Shown: positions 43,751 to 51,939 of the stretch, in pieces | Position numbering within the stretch: the stretch's first letter is position 1 | How the letters are laid out: every line of letters begins with the position of its first letter | DNA from: Priestia megaterium | GTDB lineage: Bacteria > Bacillota > Bacilli > Bacillales > Bacillaceae_H | Assembly (NCBI RefSeq): GCF_023824195.1 | Contig: NZ_CP085447.1 | Coordinates: forward strand, 1 to 64,000 | Direction of reading: 5' to 3' | DNA: 64,000 nucleotides | The notes under the pieces: generated by a model | What the model was told of the DNA's origin: nothing | The model's input: only the letters and a program-made list of their open reading frames with translations | Databases searched by the model: none | Made by a program: the position numbers and the translations under genes

Positions 43751-44880
43751 CGCTGTTCCTCCTTTTCTAACAACCCAAAGAGGGGCTGTGACACAACCTC
43801 CAACTGCGGTTCAAGATCTTTTACCCGTGTCTTATGAGAAGAAAGCATTTCCTTACAAGCTTCTTCATCTAAAAAATAGGCTTGAAACTCTTTGACTTCA
43901 TCAATTTTGATTTTCATACGTCCCCTGGCTGCAGCATCAATCTCTTCTGCGCCCATCACTCCGGCTACTTTCGCATTTGTGGCATCGGCCTGCCTCCCAG
44001 AAATTCGTACTCGTAAGTTCGCCTTTAATGCTGAATTTAATAAATCCGCATCGGGACGCTGCATCGCAATAATGGTATGAACACCTAGAGCACGGCCTTG
44101 ACTCGCAAACTGTTGAATCATCTCTACAAGATCCGTTTCTCGTTTGATTATGCTCATTTCATCTACAACCACGACAATCCGAGGCAGCTTAAAGGGAAGC
44201 CTGCTGATATGTGTCACACCATGTTCTAACAGTAAGTCTCCTCGCCGATACATTTCAGCTCGAAGTAAGGCAAAAGGTCTTCTCATATCTTTCGCTTCAA
44301 AACAAAGCGCATCCACATGTTCAATTCCGTGAAATAACCCTAAATCAGCTCGTTTAAGATCCACTAACACTAAACGTAAGTCTTCAGGTGACGTATATTT
44401 CACCCACGTTGTGAGGATAACACGCATCAGGCTACTTTTTCCTGCGCCAATTTCGCCAGAAATCAGTAAGGTCTCTAAATCAGCAAAATCCCATGAAATA
44501 GGGTTTCCGTAGATATCTTGACCAATGCACACTGGAAGCTCCATTTTTTCAATATGAGGATGAATGGCTTCATAACTATAATTGAGCCTCTTAGGTAAGC
44601 TTTTATGGTGGACAGTAATACTAAAGTTTTTTAGGCTGCCGTTTATTTCGATGTTGCTGCCTAATACTTGTCGTAATGCCCATCTTTTTTTAGTTAAAAG
44701 TTCAGGATCAATGCCATTCAATAAGGAAAAGGCATAGCGAGTGTAGGTGTGATGATGATCGATTCGGTGGATCTTAGGGAACTGATACGAAGTACGATCT
44801 CCACGCTTTATGACCCGATAAATCTCTGCGGTACGAAATGCCTTTATCAACTGGCCACGCAGTTTTAGTTTTTCAAACAT
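43747..44880 (-). CDS. FtsK/SpoIIIE-like DNA translocase
   Basis: 377 residues from ATG at 44880 (SD GAGGAGG at eight bases; the ATG at 44886 is too near). Walker A GEIGAGKSS near residue 147, Walker B IVVVVDEMS near 238, HTIIAMQRPDAD and the sensor SGRQADATNA. No membrane helix, unlike VirD4 or full FtsK; the small membrane protein encoded just upstream may supply this. It may move plasmid DNA for a second mobilisation route or in replication. Confidence 0.85.
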   Translation of the reverse strand: MFEKLKLRGQLIKAFRTAEIYRVIKRGDRTSYQFPKIHRIDHHHTYTRYAFSLLNGIDPELLTKKRWALRQVLGSNIEINGSLKNFSITVHHKSLPKRLNYSYEAIHPHIEKMELPVCIGQDIYGNPISWDFADLETLLISGEIGAGKSSLMRVILTTWVKYTSPEDLRLVLVDLKRADLGLFHGIEHVDALCFEAKDMRRPFALLRAEMYRRGDLLLEHGVTHISRLPFKLPRIVVVVDEMSIIKRETDLVEMIQQFASQGRALGVHTIIAMQRPDADLLNSALKANLRVRISGRQADATNAKVAGVMGAEEIDAAARGRMKIKIDEVKEFQAYFLDEEACKEMLSSHKTRVKDLEPQLEVVSQPLFGLLEKEEQR

Positions 44881-44892
44881 GAACATTCCTCC

Positions 44893-45192
44893 TCATAACA
44901 TAAAGGTCACAAAAAAGTAAATCAAGGCGCTATAGAAGGTAACTGGCAGGATAAAGCGCATCACCTTTGCGAACTGATCAACAAGATCAATCACACCCCA
45001 TCGCACTAATATCCGTTCGATAATGGCAATTCCTAGTACAATGCCTCCTATGGTTAGAATAGTGGGGTCAAGCATGGCTAGTGGACTAACCGGAATAAGG
45101 GAGTAAGCCTTGAATGGACAAGGTCTCGTGAGAGATGGTTTGGGAGGGGGAGGAAAGATAGTTCGAAAGGTAAACCCTTTTGTTTTTCTCAT
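44893..45192 (-). CDS. Small membrane partner of the FtsK-like translocase
   Basis: 99 residues from ATG at 45192 (SD AAGGAGG). N-terminal ~40 residues are Pro- and Lys-rich and soluble, then two membrane helices (ILTIGGIVLGIAIIERILV, FILPVTFYSALIYFFVTF). It ends a few bases before the translocase SD. A membrane anchor or pore for the translocase is likely (inference). Function otherwise unknown. Confidence 0.65.
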   Translation of the reverse strand: MRKTKGFTFRTIFPPPPKPSLTRPCPFKAYSLIPVSPLAMLDPTILTIGGIVLGIAIIERILVRWGVIDLVDQFAKVMRFILPVTFYSALIYFFVTFML

Positions 45193-45675
45193 GTTGGTAC
45201 CTCCTTTCATTCGTTTTATTTTTTGGCCTTTTACGTACCTTTTATTTCAGCTCAACGCATCCGGTCGCCCCCTTCGCCTCTTCGGCTCAGCTCCCTTACA
45301 GATTCCACGAAGAGCTTCACTAGGCGTATACAGCTTGTATTAACGGGGTAACGCTACTGAACTAGATACTGATTAGGTAATGGAGTTAGGATTCTTTAGA
45401 TACTATGTATCTACTGCCGTAAGCTTGCCTGTCCATTCAAAAAATAAAAAAGAACCCTTACTGCGGTAGGGGATTAGTAGAGGGTGATGTAAGAGGAGCT
45501 GTTTTTTTATAGGCTGATGGTTGTCCTAATTCTTATCTTTTTCATGAAACGGGCGAGAAATTAAAAGCTGTCCTTTTATACAAGAAAAAACTCTAATCAG
45601 GAAAAAAATAACAAGATTAAGGGGTTTTAGTGAGGGGTAAAGTCAACTAAACAATTTAAAAGGAGGGAATTATTA
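45193..45675. other. Intergenic region with a G+C-richer leader and a palindrome
   Basis: No gene. 45240-45345 is clearly richer in G+C than its surroundings, and on the minus strand it would be the leader of the translocase operon (hairpin-like GAAGCTCTTC). TAGATACTATGTATCTA at 45397-45413 is a palindrome whose left part recurs near 49803 and inverted at 605. Confidence 0.4.
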
Positions 45676-45951
45676 ATGGAGATTCTATGGATGCTAATTG
45701 TAGGTGGAATTATTGGATGGCTCGCCGGTTTAATTACAGGACGCGGCGTTCCTGGAGGTATTATTGGTAATATTATTGCTGGTTTTATTGGTTCTTGGTT
45801 AGGTGGCCTTATCTTGGGAAGTTGGGGGCCAGTCATTGGTGGGTTTGCCATCATCCCAGCCATAATCGGATCTATCATTTTAGTGCTAATTGTAAGCTTT
45901 ATTTTACGAAAAATGGTCCAAAAAAAGAATCATGGTCATCACGCAAAATAA
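45676..45951 (+). CDS. GlsB/YeaQ/YmgE-family stress membrane protein
   Basis: 91 residues, three Gly-rich membrane helices (LIVGGIIGWLAGLITG, IIGNIIAGFIGSWLGGL, AIIPAIIGSIILVLIVSF) and a basic, His-rich end. Transglycosylase-associated family proteins anchor Asp23/Gls24 proteins to the membrane in Gram-positives and rise in stress. SD AAAAGGAGGG. The next small gene follows after 30 bp, likely as an operon. Confidence 0.88.
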   Translation: MEILWMLIVGGIIGWLAGLITGRGVPGGIIGNIIAGFIGSWLGGLILGSWGPVIGGFAIIPAIIGSIILVLIVSFILRKMVQKKNHGHHAK

Positions 45952-45981
45952 ATTGAAAAACATAAATTGGAGGGACTAAAG

Positions 45982-46107
45982 ATGAGAGAAGAAAGTAAGT
46001 CTGTGTTAGATGGTTTTGTTGAAGATAATCAATTCGAATTAGATTCTTACCTTACTTATTTGTTCGATCAACTTAATCATGAGAGCGAAATTCTGTCAGA
46101 AGCTTAA
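45982..46107 (+). CDS. 41-residue acidic protein following the GlsB-like gene
   Basis: The ribosome site GGAGGGACTAAAG precedes ATG at 45982. Product begins MREESKSVLDGFVEDNQFEL and is helical and acidic with no membrane helix. The 30-bp gap suggests it is co-transcribed with the membrane protein. Not recognised. Confidence 0.55.
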   Translation: MREESKSVLDGFVEDNQFELDSYLTYLFDQLNHESEILSEA

Positions 46108-46483
46108 TGAGAAGCCAAATATTTTGTTATAAAGAAAAAGATACAAAAATAATAAATTGGAATATAGCATAAGCGACCTTAGTAACTTTGTTTACGATAC
46201 ATAGGGTCGTTTATTCTTATGGAGAACGTTTAAAAATAAAGTGAAGATATTCTTCTTTATAGGCAATGCTCAAAGATTGTGATCACCTTCACTACTGCTT
46301 TGTTAAAACCGATTGGTTCCTTCTTTGATTGAAGCCTTTTCACAGTGCCAAACAGATGATTGCAGATATGATAAAAAAGGCAGACTCTCTGCTGAAAAAA
46401 TTCCGTTCATTATCAAAAAGGATTTACATATCTTAATAAGCTAACCAATTATTAAATCATTTCATAATAAAGGAGATGGAAGT
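46108..46483. other. Region with a terminator and a gene remnant
   Basis: A hairpin GCGACC/GGGTCGTTT lies at about 46168-46213. From ~46330 a plus-strand frame (KPFHSAKQMIADMIKKADSL) is open to 46440 but has no start and is preceded by stops; it looks like the tail of a decayed gene. Confidence 0.35.
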
Positions 46484-46963
46484 GTGTTTGGATTCAGTAA
46501 TATGCCTAAATTCTTGTTTTCTTTCTTACTTGTACTACCACTTGTATCTCTTGTTCACCAATTAGGTCATTCTGTCATGGCAATCTTTTTCGGAGGGCGA
46601 GTGGATTTTACCATTGGAAAAGGGAAAACGATTTTTAAATGGAGAAAAATTAAAATAAAATCCGTTTACTTTTTAGATTCTTTTTGTGTATATGAAAAAC
46701 TAAAATACGACAATCGATTTACCCATGCTTGTGTCTATGCTGGAGGTGCCATGGCTAATTTAGCCTCTATTTTCCTTATAAATGGTTTAGTTATATCTGA
46801 CATCCTTTCAGCAAGTCTCTTTTCTTACCAATTTGTCTACTTTTCTGTTTATTATATTGTCTTCTCGCTACTGCCCATCAAATATACAGAAACAAATTCA
46901 AGCGATGGACGTGCTATTTATGATGCATTGAGATATGGAAAAATAACATGTAACCCTGATTAA
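46484..46963 (+). CDS. M50/site-2-protease-like membrane protein with degenerate zinc motif
   Basis: 159 residues from GTG at 46484 (SD AAAGGAG). Four or so membrane helices. The usual HExxH appears as HQLGH (residues ~26-30), and the second motif, usually N-x-x-D-G, appears as SSDGR near the C-terminus. Loss of the catalytic Glu by one base (CAA for GAA) suggests no protease activity, as in pseudo-proteases; it might bind but not cut a membrane substrate. No peptide or toxin gene is next to it. Confidence 0.7.
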   Translation: MFGFSNMPKFLFSFLLVLPLVSLVHQLGHSVMAIFFGGRVDFTIGKGKTIFKWRKIKIKSVYFLDSFCVYEKLKYDNRFTHACVYAGGAMANLASIFLINGLVISDILSASLFSYQFVYFSVYYIVFSLLPIKYTETNSSDGRAIYDALRYGKITCNPD

Positions 46964-46981
46964 TAAATCTGGAATAATGAT

Positions 46982-47104
46982 GTGAAACGATGGGTTTGCG
47001 AAGCTACATGGGATTCCTTTTTACGTAATAAATTAAATGATAAAAATAAAATCACTTTAAATAATATAGTTAATTCAGCAACTAGTGTTGATGTTGATAA
47101 ATAA
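46982..47104 (+). pseudogene. C-terminal remnant of an unknown gene
   Basis: A 41-codon frame begins at a GTG without SD, with residues VKRWVCEATWDSFLRNKLND, then NKITLNNIVNSATSVD and stop. Composition is coding-like, but the upstream part is absent. Identity not known. Confidence 0.3.
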
Positions 47105-47117
47105 TTCATATCAAAAA

Positions 47118-47387
47118 ACCTTCTACTCGTGTCAGGTAGAAGGTCATTTGTGTGATTGAAATGTCATTGTATACCCTGCGAGAAAGGTAACACATTTATT
47201 CATTACCAATAAAATCATACTTTAAACAGATTACATAGGGAAACCCTCTATCCCATAGATAGAAGGCAAGATAGAAACATACTATAAGCAAAGGTAGATG
47301 ACTTAGATAACTTTACATTTATTTTTATACCCAGAAGGAAAGAACTTAAACAAATAAAAAACCCTTCTACTCATAGAGAGTAGAAGG
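47118..47387. repeat. Two near-identical hairpins flanking a gene-free stretch
   Basis: CCTTCTAC/GTAGAAGG stems occur at 47118-47144 and 47363-47387, with a third weaker relative (CTCTATC/GATAGAAGG) near 47245. They may be terminators copied by duplication. No gene lies between. Confidence 0.55.
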
Positions 47388-47490
47388 TCACATGGATCAC
47401 ATACTGTTAAAAAAAGTTAGTTGATTATAGATTTTAACCAAAAAAATAAAATTCATACACCTTACATAAAAAGATATATGTTCATTTTTT

Positions 47491-47637
47491 ATACATGGGA
47501 TTGGCTTAGTGGGCTACCTTTCGCGTGAAGTGAACGAGAAATCTAAGAATGACCCACCGACTAAATACAGCAAATTAGAGTTACCCATTGAAAGATGCTT
47601 ATATAAGGCCTTGATAATAAATAGCTATTCTGTATGA
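47491..47637 (+). pseudogene. Remnant of an unknown gene
   Basis: A 49-codon stretch reads HGIGLVGYLSREVNEKSKN then DPPTKYSKLELPIER and stops. It is coding-like, with no start codon or SD. Family not recognised. Confidence 0.3.
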
Positions 47638-47765
47638 ACGTAGATAAAATGTAATGGAAAACAGTATGGGGGAAACAAGAATATAAAGTAATGCGGAGCA
47701 ATGTTAGCCATTGCTAAATACAAAAGAAACCCTATGACTAACATAGAATTTTATGAGATCTATGA

Positions 47766-47933
47766 TTATTTATCATCTTTTTTAAATTTTTCTAGTCCTT
47801 CTTGTATGAGTGCTCTTATTGCTTCATTTCGGTTATTATATCTCTTTTCATGCCAGTACTCTTCTATTTCTTCTAATTGCTCCAGTGGGAAGGTAACAAG
47901 AACCTGTTTATTCTTACTTTTATCAACTACGAT
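47766..47933 (-). CDS. Ribbon-helix-helix regulator with a non-canonical (AUC) start
   Basis: 55 residues: VDKSKNKQVLVTFPLEQLEE then IEEYWHEKRYNNRNEAIRAL, a classic strand-helix-helix. AAAGGAGGG lies seven bases before an ATC at 47933 and no ATG, GTG or TTG exists in frame at a usable place. Either ATC initiates weakly or the start was lost. It is divergent from the L,D-transpeptidase gene, and repeated GGTTATA words lie between them. Confidence 0.55.
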   Translation of the reverse strand: MVVDKSKNKQVLVTFPLEQLEEIEEYWHEKRYNNRNEAIRALIQEGLEKFKKDDK

Positions 47934-47995
47934 ATAAATCCCTCCTTTTAAGTATTATAACCACTAAAACCTATATTGAAACCAGTCTATATATT

Positions 47996-48052
47996 GGTTA
48001 TAATGTATATATATTACATATTTTAAATATAGGTTATATAACTAATATAACC
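47996..48052. promoter_or_regulatory. Candidate operator of the RHH regulator
   Basis: GGTTATAA at 47996 and an inverted pair GGTTATAT (48032-48039) / ATATAACC (48045-48052) lie in the divergent region before the L,D-transpeptidase gene. Confidence 0.45.
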
Positions 48053-48097
48053 AGTATTATGCATATAATATTTATAACAAAAGGGGAATATAGGTCG

Positions 48098-48649
48098 ATG
48101 AAGAAGTTCTTAGTAAATTCATTAATGGTATTTGCACTTGCTTTTGTAACCCTGTTCGGAAGCTCAGCAGTTAAAGCTGAAGCAGCCGTAACAAAGAGTG
48201 ATGATTTAATTATTATTAATAAGCACTACAACAAACTAATCTATTATCATAATGGATATGTTGAGATGATTGAACCAGTAGCTACGGGGAAAAGTTGGGA
48301 GAAAACACCTGTAGGACATTTTAAAATCGTGAATAAAATTAAAAATCGTCCATATTATACAGGACATATTCCTGGGGGTGACCCACGTAATCCACTTGGT
48401 AAACGTTGGTTGGGTCTAGATGCTGATGAAACAAAAGGCGATACATATGCTATTCACGGTAACGCTAATGAATCAAGTATTGGAAAATATGTGAGTCAAG
48501 GATGTGTGAGAATGCATAACGCTTCAATTGAGAAACTTTTTGATAAAGTTAAGGTTGGAACACCTGTTGCAATTACAAATTCACCTAAGAGCTTTCAAGA
48601 ACTAACAAAAATTTATGGTTATAAGTTTAAAGGTTATAATACTAAATAA
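48098..48649 (+). CDS. Secreted L,D-transpeptidase (YkuD)
   Basis: 183 residues from ATG at 48098. Signal peptide: KKFLVNSLMVFALAFVTLFG with likely cleavage after AEA. YkuD domain: LIYYHNGYVEMIEPVATGKS, AIHGNANESSIGKYVSQGC then VRMH, with the catalytic Cys near residue 136. It forms or changes 3-3 cross-links in peptidoglycan, or attaches proteins. On a conjugative plasmid it could change the wall at the mating site or resist beta-lactams (inference). It may be under control of the divergent RHH gene. Confidence 0.9.
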   Translation: MKKFLVNSLMVFALAFVTLFGSSAVKAEAAVTKSDDLIIINKHYNKLIYYHNGYVEMIEPVATGKSWEKTPVGHFKIVNKIKNRPYYTGHIPGGDPRNPLGKRWLGLDADETKGDTYAIHGNANESSIGKYVSQGCVRMHNASIEKLFDKVKVGTPVAITNSPKSFQELTKIYGYKFKGYNTK

Positions 48650-48656
48650 TATATAA

Positions 48657-48697
48657 AAAGGCAGCTACTATATTTTTTATAATGGCTGCTTTTTATT
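48657..48697 (+). terminator. Terminator of the L,D-transpeptidase gene
   Basis: AAAAAGGCAGC and GCTGCTTTTTA pair around a loop of ~19 nt and a T-run follows. Confidence 0.75.
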
Positions 48698-48699
48698 TT

Positions 48700-48865
48700 C
48701 GTTCTATCATCTGCATTTGAAAAATTTCTATTTCTTTAATAACTGCTCCTTGAAGATCTTCTTTTAGCATTTCATTTTTGATTATTGGTACGATTGTTTG
48801 TGTATGACTTCCTGTAACCCTAGGTACTACTCCGGCCTGGTGAAAAAAGCTCTCCATTTTTTCAC
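48700..48865 (-). pseudogene. YolD-like remnant, N-terminal part
   Basis: From GTG at 48865 the frame reads VKKWRAFFTRPE, stop, YLGLQEVIHKQ, matching KKWRPFASMPEQYIGLQEV of the intact YolD-like gene at 59858-60193, then more stops. A decayed copy. Confidence 0.65.
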
Positions 48866-49325
48866 TTTTTCAAAGTTAGAGTTCACATTATTTTCTATTG
48901 TATAGCTTCGAAATAAGCTACAACTTATTGTCTTCAAATTTCTAATCATTTTTTAAGAATCTTCTAAGTATATGTTAATTTTTCACTGGTATATTACAAC
49001 AATGACAGAGGATATTTCGGAGGGGTGTTTGATAGAAATCGTATTTGGACCATCTGAATTTAAAGAATGTCAGCATGTTGAAAAGGTAGCTAAAAGGAAA
49101 ATAACCTGTATCATTTTTAGAGTAATATAAGTCTCTTTAATTTAATCTTCTCCATCTATTTGGTAGCATCAGGATTTTGACAATTTCCAATAGAAAATAT
49201 AGTGTTACTGAGAAGCGCTGTGACGCCATTAACTTTTGTTTTATTGGGAAATACCCATTATTAGTTGTATGAATTTCAGCATTTATCATCGCAAGTAATA
49301 GCAAGGAAGGGAAGCGAAAGGAAGA
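48866..49325. other. Intergenic region with a possible 33-codon frame
   Basis: A TTG at 49029 with GGAGGGG upstream opens 33 codons (MIEIVFGPSEFKECQHVEKV...) to 49130. It may be a remnant or a small gene; low support. Nothing else is seen. Confidence 0.3.
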
Positions 49326-49595
49326 ATGAAATCAAAAGGTATTATAAGAAGAGTAGATAAGTTAGGGCGTGTAGCTCTTCCAGTTGAGATACGAAGCATT
49401 TTTAACATTAAAGAGAGAGCTCCTGTAAAAATTCATATAAATGAAGATAAGATTATTTTAAAGAAAAATAGGCATTTGCTCGAATGTATGATAACAGGTG
49501 AAATCTCTCTACAAAACAGGTTATATTCAGGTGGAATAGTGTTAAGTACAAGAGGAGCAGAAATTTTATTTCATGCATTAAAAATAACTAATTGA
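49326..49595 (+). CDS. AbrB/SpoVT-family transition-state regulator
   Basis: 89 residues: GIIRRVDKLGRVALPVEIRS is the swapped-hairpin DNA-binding fold of AbrB (VDxLGRVxLPxEIR), followed by a C-terminal half (GEISLQNRLYSGGIVLSTRG) unlike the usual AbrB multimerisation part. It may compete with chromosomal AbrB for sites, or mix with it. SD GGAAGGGAAG. Monocistronic. Confidence 0.88.
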   Translation: MKSKGIIRRVDKLGRVALPVEIRSIFNIKERAPVKIHINEDKIILKKNRHLLECMITGEISLQNRLYSGGIVLSTRGAEILFHALKITN

Positions 49596-49599
49596 AATA

Positions 49600-49642
49600 G
49601 TGGTAGCAACATTATAATTGCATATCTCATGTTCTAAAAAGA
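49600..49642. repeat. Dispersed repeat, copy 1 (copy 2 at 49903-49946)
   Basis: GGTAGCAACATTATAATTG and about 20 following bases recur with few changes at 49903-49946, in the leader of the next gene. Confidence 0.6.
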
Positions 49643-49662
49643 CTGAAGCCACATTTACATAA

Positions 49663-49697
49663 AAAAAGGGAAGGTTTTTAACCTTCTCTTTTTGTTA
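49663..49697 (+). terminator. Terminator of the AbrB-like gene
   Basis: AAAGGGAAGGTT and AACCTTCTCTTT pair, then TTGTT. Confidence 0.7.
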
Positions 49698-49902
49698 TAT
49701 AGTCATCTATACTCAGATGATCTTTTTCTTTTCAAATTGGCAATATTCATGTAGAAAAACTAACGGAATAGATACTAATTAATAAACGAAGTCTTTATTT
49801 TGTAGATACTATGTAACTACTTCAGTGGGCGTACTAGTCTACTTATAAAATAAAAAGAAAATGTACTGTAGTAGGTGATCGTTAGATGATTACCGAATAT
49901 GT

Positions 49903-49997
49903 TATAGGTAGCAACATTATAAATTGTATAACTCAAGTTTTAGAAATACACCTTTGCAATAATTATAATCTCTCAGCCTGTGCTAGTTGCAAAGGTG
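49903..49997 (+). promoter_or_regulatory. Leader with dispersed repeat and 11-bp hairpin
   Basis: After the repeat copy at 49903-49946, CACCTTTGCAA (49949) and TTGCAAAGGTG (49987) form a perfect stem over 27 nt, about 60 bp before the next gene. Confidence 0.45.
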
Positions 49998-50056
49998 GCG
50001 CTCATTCATTTGTAAAATTCGCTAATATAAAACTTGAATTTTTGAGGAGAGAGAGA

Positions 50057-50299
50057 ATGGGAACATTATTTAATCAAACATCACGAAAAGATTATTTTGA
50101 TAATGATGCTGTTAAATTTCTTGATACAGTAAAAACTCTTGCAAGAGATCATGGCCTGACAGTTGAAGAGACTTGTCGTATTTTAGAACTATCTATGAAA
50201 ATTGATGATTATGATCGCAAAGATGAACAATTAGCCGGATTGGGACGATTAATAAAAGATTTAATTGAAGAAATTTCTATGTTAAGAGAAAAGTTATAA
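50057..50299 (+). CDS. Small helical hypothetical protein
   Basis: 80 residues from ATG at 50057 with GAGGAGAGAGAG upstream; the longer frame begins in the leader. Product: MGTLFNQTSRKDYFDNDAVK, then LDTVKTLARDHGLTVEETCR and a coiled end. The part GLTVEETCRILELS could be one helix-turn-helix. Not recognised. Confidence 0.6.
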   Translation: MGTLFNQTSRKDYFDNDAVKFLDTVKTLARDHGLTVEETCRILELSMKIDDYDRKDEQLAGLGRLIKDLIEEISMLREKL

Positions 50300-50307
50300 C
50301 ATGATAA

Positions 50308-50340
50308 AGTAGAAAAAACACCTAGAGAGTAAGGTGTTTT
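50308..50340 (+). terminator. Terminator of the small helical protein gene
   Basis: AAAAAACACCT and AGGTGTTTTT pair, then CTAATT. Confidence 0.75.
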
Positions 50341-50441
50341 TCTAATTAAAGATGGTTAAAACACAGTTAAACTAAAAAAGAGAAGGTTTTACAAAAGAAC
50401 CGACAATTGAATGCCAGTTCCTTTGTATTGTATAAATGTAG

Positions 50442-50900
50442 TCATTCTTCATCTTCATAAATAAATAAGCCATTTACAAAGGTCTCGAAATCAGGAGCTA
50501 ATTCAAATATAAGTGTGTCTGTTCCCCATTCTAAATCCATATAAATTACAGGAGGGCTATCTTTTGTATTCCGATAGTCGAATGCAATCCACCAATGTCC
50601 CTCTCCACATAATAGAACAATATCTTTTGGTAACTCCCATTCTTCTATGTAATAATCACTTGATAAAATGCCTTCTTTCCCTATTCCATAAATCTCAGGG
50701 ACATTTACATGATCGTCTGCCCAATTTGTTGGAACAGAGGTAGGGTAGTCACAATATTTTAAAGAGCCGCCATTCTGCATTTTACATAACTCAATATAGG
50801 ATTTTGGTAACTTCACACCCAACTTCTTTTCTGCATCATTGACCATTTCTTCTGTTAACTTTTTTGATTGACTGTATCCATCATCCCAAATATCTCTCAT
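50442..50900 (-). CDS. SUKH (SMI1/KNR4) family immunity-type protein
   Basis: 152 residues from ATG at 50900. Typical start of the domain: LTEEMVNDAEKKLGVKLPKS, then YIELCKMQNGGSLKY, GIGKEGILSSDYYIEEWELP, GHWWIAFDYR and APDFETFVNGL. These cytoplasmic proteins protect against toxins of contact-dependent or polymorphic systems. No toxin gene is near, so it is an orphan immunity gene. Full length, unlike the relative at 40074-40502. Confidence 0.85.
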   Translation of the reverse strand: MRDIWDDGYSQSKKLTEEMVNDAEKKLGVKLPKSYIELCKMQNGGSLKYCDYPTSVPTNWADDHVNVPEIYGIGKEGILSSDYYIEEWELPKDIVLLCGEGHWWIAFDYRNTKDSPPVIYMDLEWGTDTLIFELAPDFETFVNGLFIYEDEE

Positions 50901-51061
50901 TTCCCCAGCCCTTTCAATCAGTACCAACTAAATACTTTTTTCATCTCACATTCGCGGCATTCACGTAAGAAAACGCCACCTTTTAAGGAACTTTTGAAGT
51001 AGGATGAATTGCAGTTGTCGCATCTGCCACTGACCTTATTATCAAGACCCAAATCGAAAAA

Positions 51062-51127
51062 AACAAAGATTAAAAGGTTAATACATATTGTACATGACTA
51101 ATATGTATTAATCTTTTAATCTTTGTT
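51062..51127 (-). terminator. Very long perfect-type hairpin downstream of the aminopeptidase gene
   Basis: 51062-51088 and 51101-51127 are inverted copies over 27 positions with one mismatch (AACAAAGATTAAAAGG…), loop 12 nt. No strong T-run follows, so it may be a long-stem terminator or the trace of a small element. Confidence 0.55.
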
Positions 51128-51192
51128 CAACAAAAGCGCCCGTTTGATGAACTTCCTTAAACATCTATGGACCTAACATCTGAAAACAATAT

Positions 51193-51939
51193 CTAAGCTA
51201 TCGTTGTAATTATCGGTTGATCCCTTGTAATAATTATGGTGTGCTCATATTGTGCACAAAGACTATTATCGGGCACACATAAAGTCCATCCATCCGAACT
51301 TTCAACTGTATACTCTGCTCCAGTTGATAAAAAAGGCTCAACAGTAATAACCATACCTTCTTTCAATATCCGTTTATCATGCTTGTCATAGATAGGTAAA
51401 ATATCTTCAGGTGTCTCATGTAAAGACCTTCCAATGCCGTGACTGCAAAGATCCATAATTACCTTGTAACCACCTTTTCGGGCTTCATTTTGAATAATTC
51501 TTCCGATTTCATTCAATCTCACCCCATGTTTAAGTGAAGAAATAACTTTCATCATAGTATTGTGTGTGTGTTGACAGAGACGCGTTACAGAAGGGTTATA
51601 TAAAGGGATCTGAAAGGAATGACCTGCATCAGCAAAGTAACCATTTAACTCAGCAGAGACATCAATATTTATTAGGTCACCTTCTTGAATCTTCCGATTC
51701 CCCGGTACTCCGTGAGCAACTTCATGGTTAATGCTAATGCATGTGTTACCGGGGAAATTGTAGGTTATCTTTGGTGCAGAGACTGCACCATATCTCCTTA
51801 AAAAACGTCCCCCGATTTCATCCAATTCTTTGGTCGTCATTCCGGCACGTGTCTGATTTTTCATTTCACTTATTGTTAAAGCAACGATTTTGCCGATTTC
51901 CTTAAGCCCATCAATATCATCCTTACCTCCAACTGTCAT
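51193..51939 (-). CDS. map: Type I methionine aminopeptidase
   Basis: 248 residues from ATG at 51939 (SD GGAGGG). The pita-bread fold metal ligands are seen: Asp in LINIDVSAELNGYFADAG (two), His in CSHGIGRSLHE, Glu in VITVEPFLS and YEHTIII; catalytic His in INHEVAHGVPG. It removes the initiator Met from proteins. A plasmid copy besides the chromosomal one may be a spare or give resistance to an inhibitor (inference). Confidence 0.93.
   Translation of the reverse strand: MTVGGKDDIDGLKEIGKIVALTISEMKNQTRAGMTTKELDEIGGRFLRRYGAVSAPKITYNFPGNTCISINHEVAHGVPGNRKIQEGDLINIDVSAELNGYFADAGHSFQIPLYNPSVTRLCQHTHNTMMKVISSLKHGVRLNEIGRIIQNEARKGGYKVIMDLCSHGIGRSLHETPEDILPIYDKHDKRILKEGMVITVEPFLSTGAEYTVESSDGWTLCVPDNSLCAQYEHTIIITRDQPIITTIA

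Noticed and set aside
47701..47937. 78-codon plus-strand frame
   Set aside because: It is the antisense of the RHH regulator, whose minus-strand frame shows clear strand-helix-helix features and an SD.
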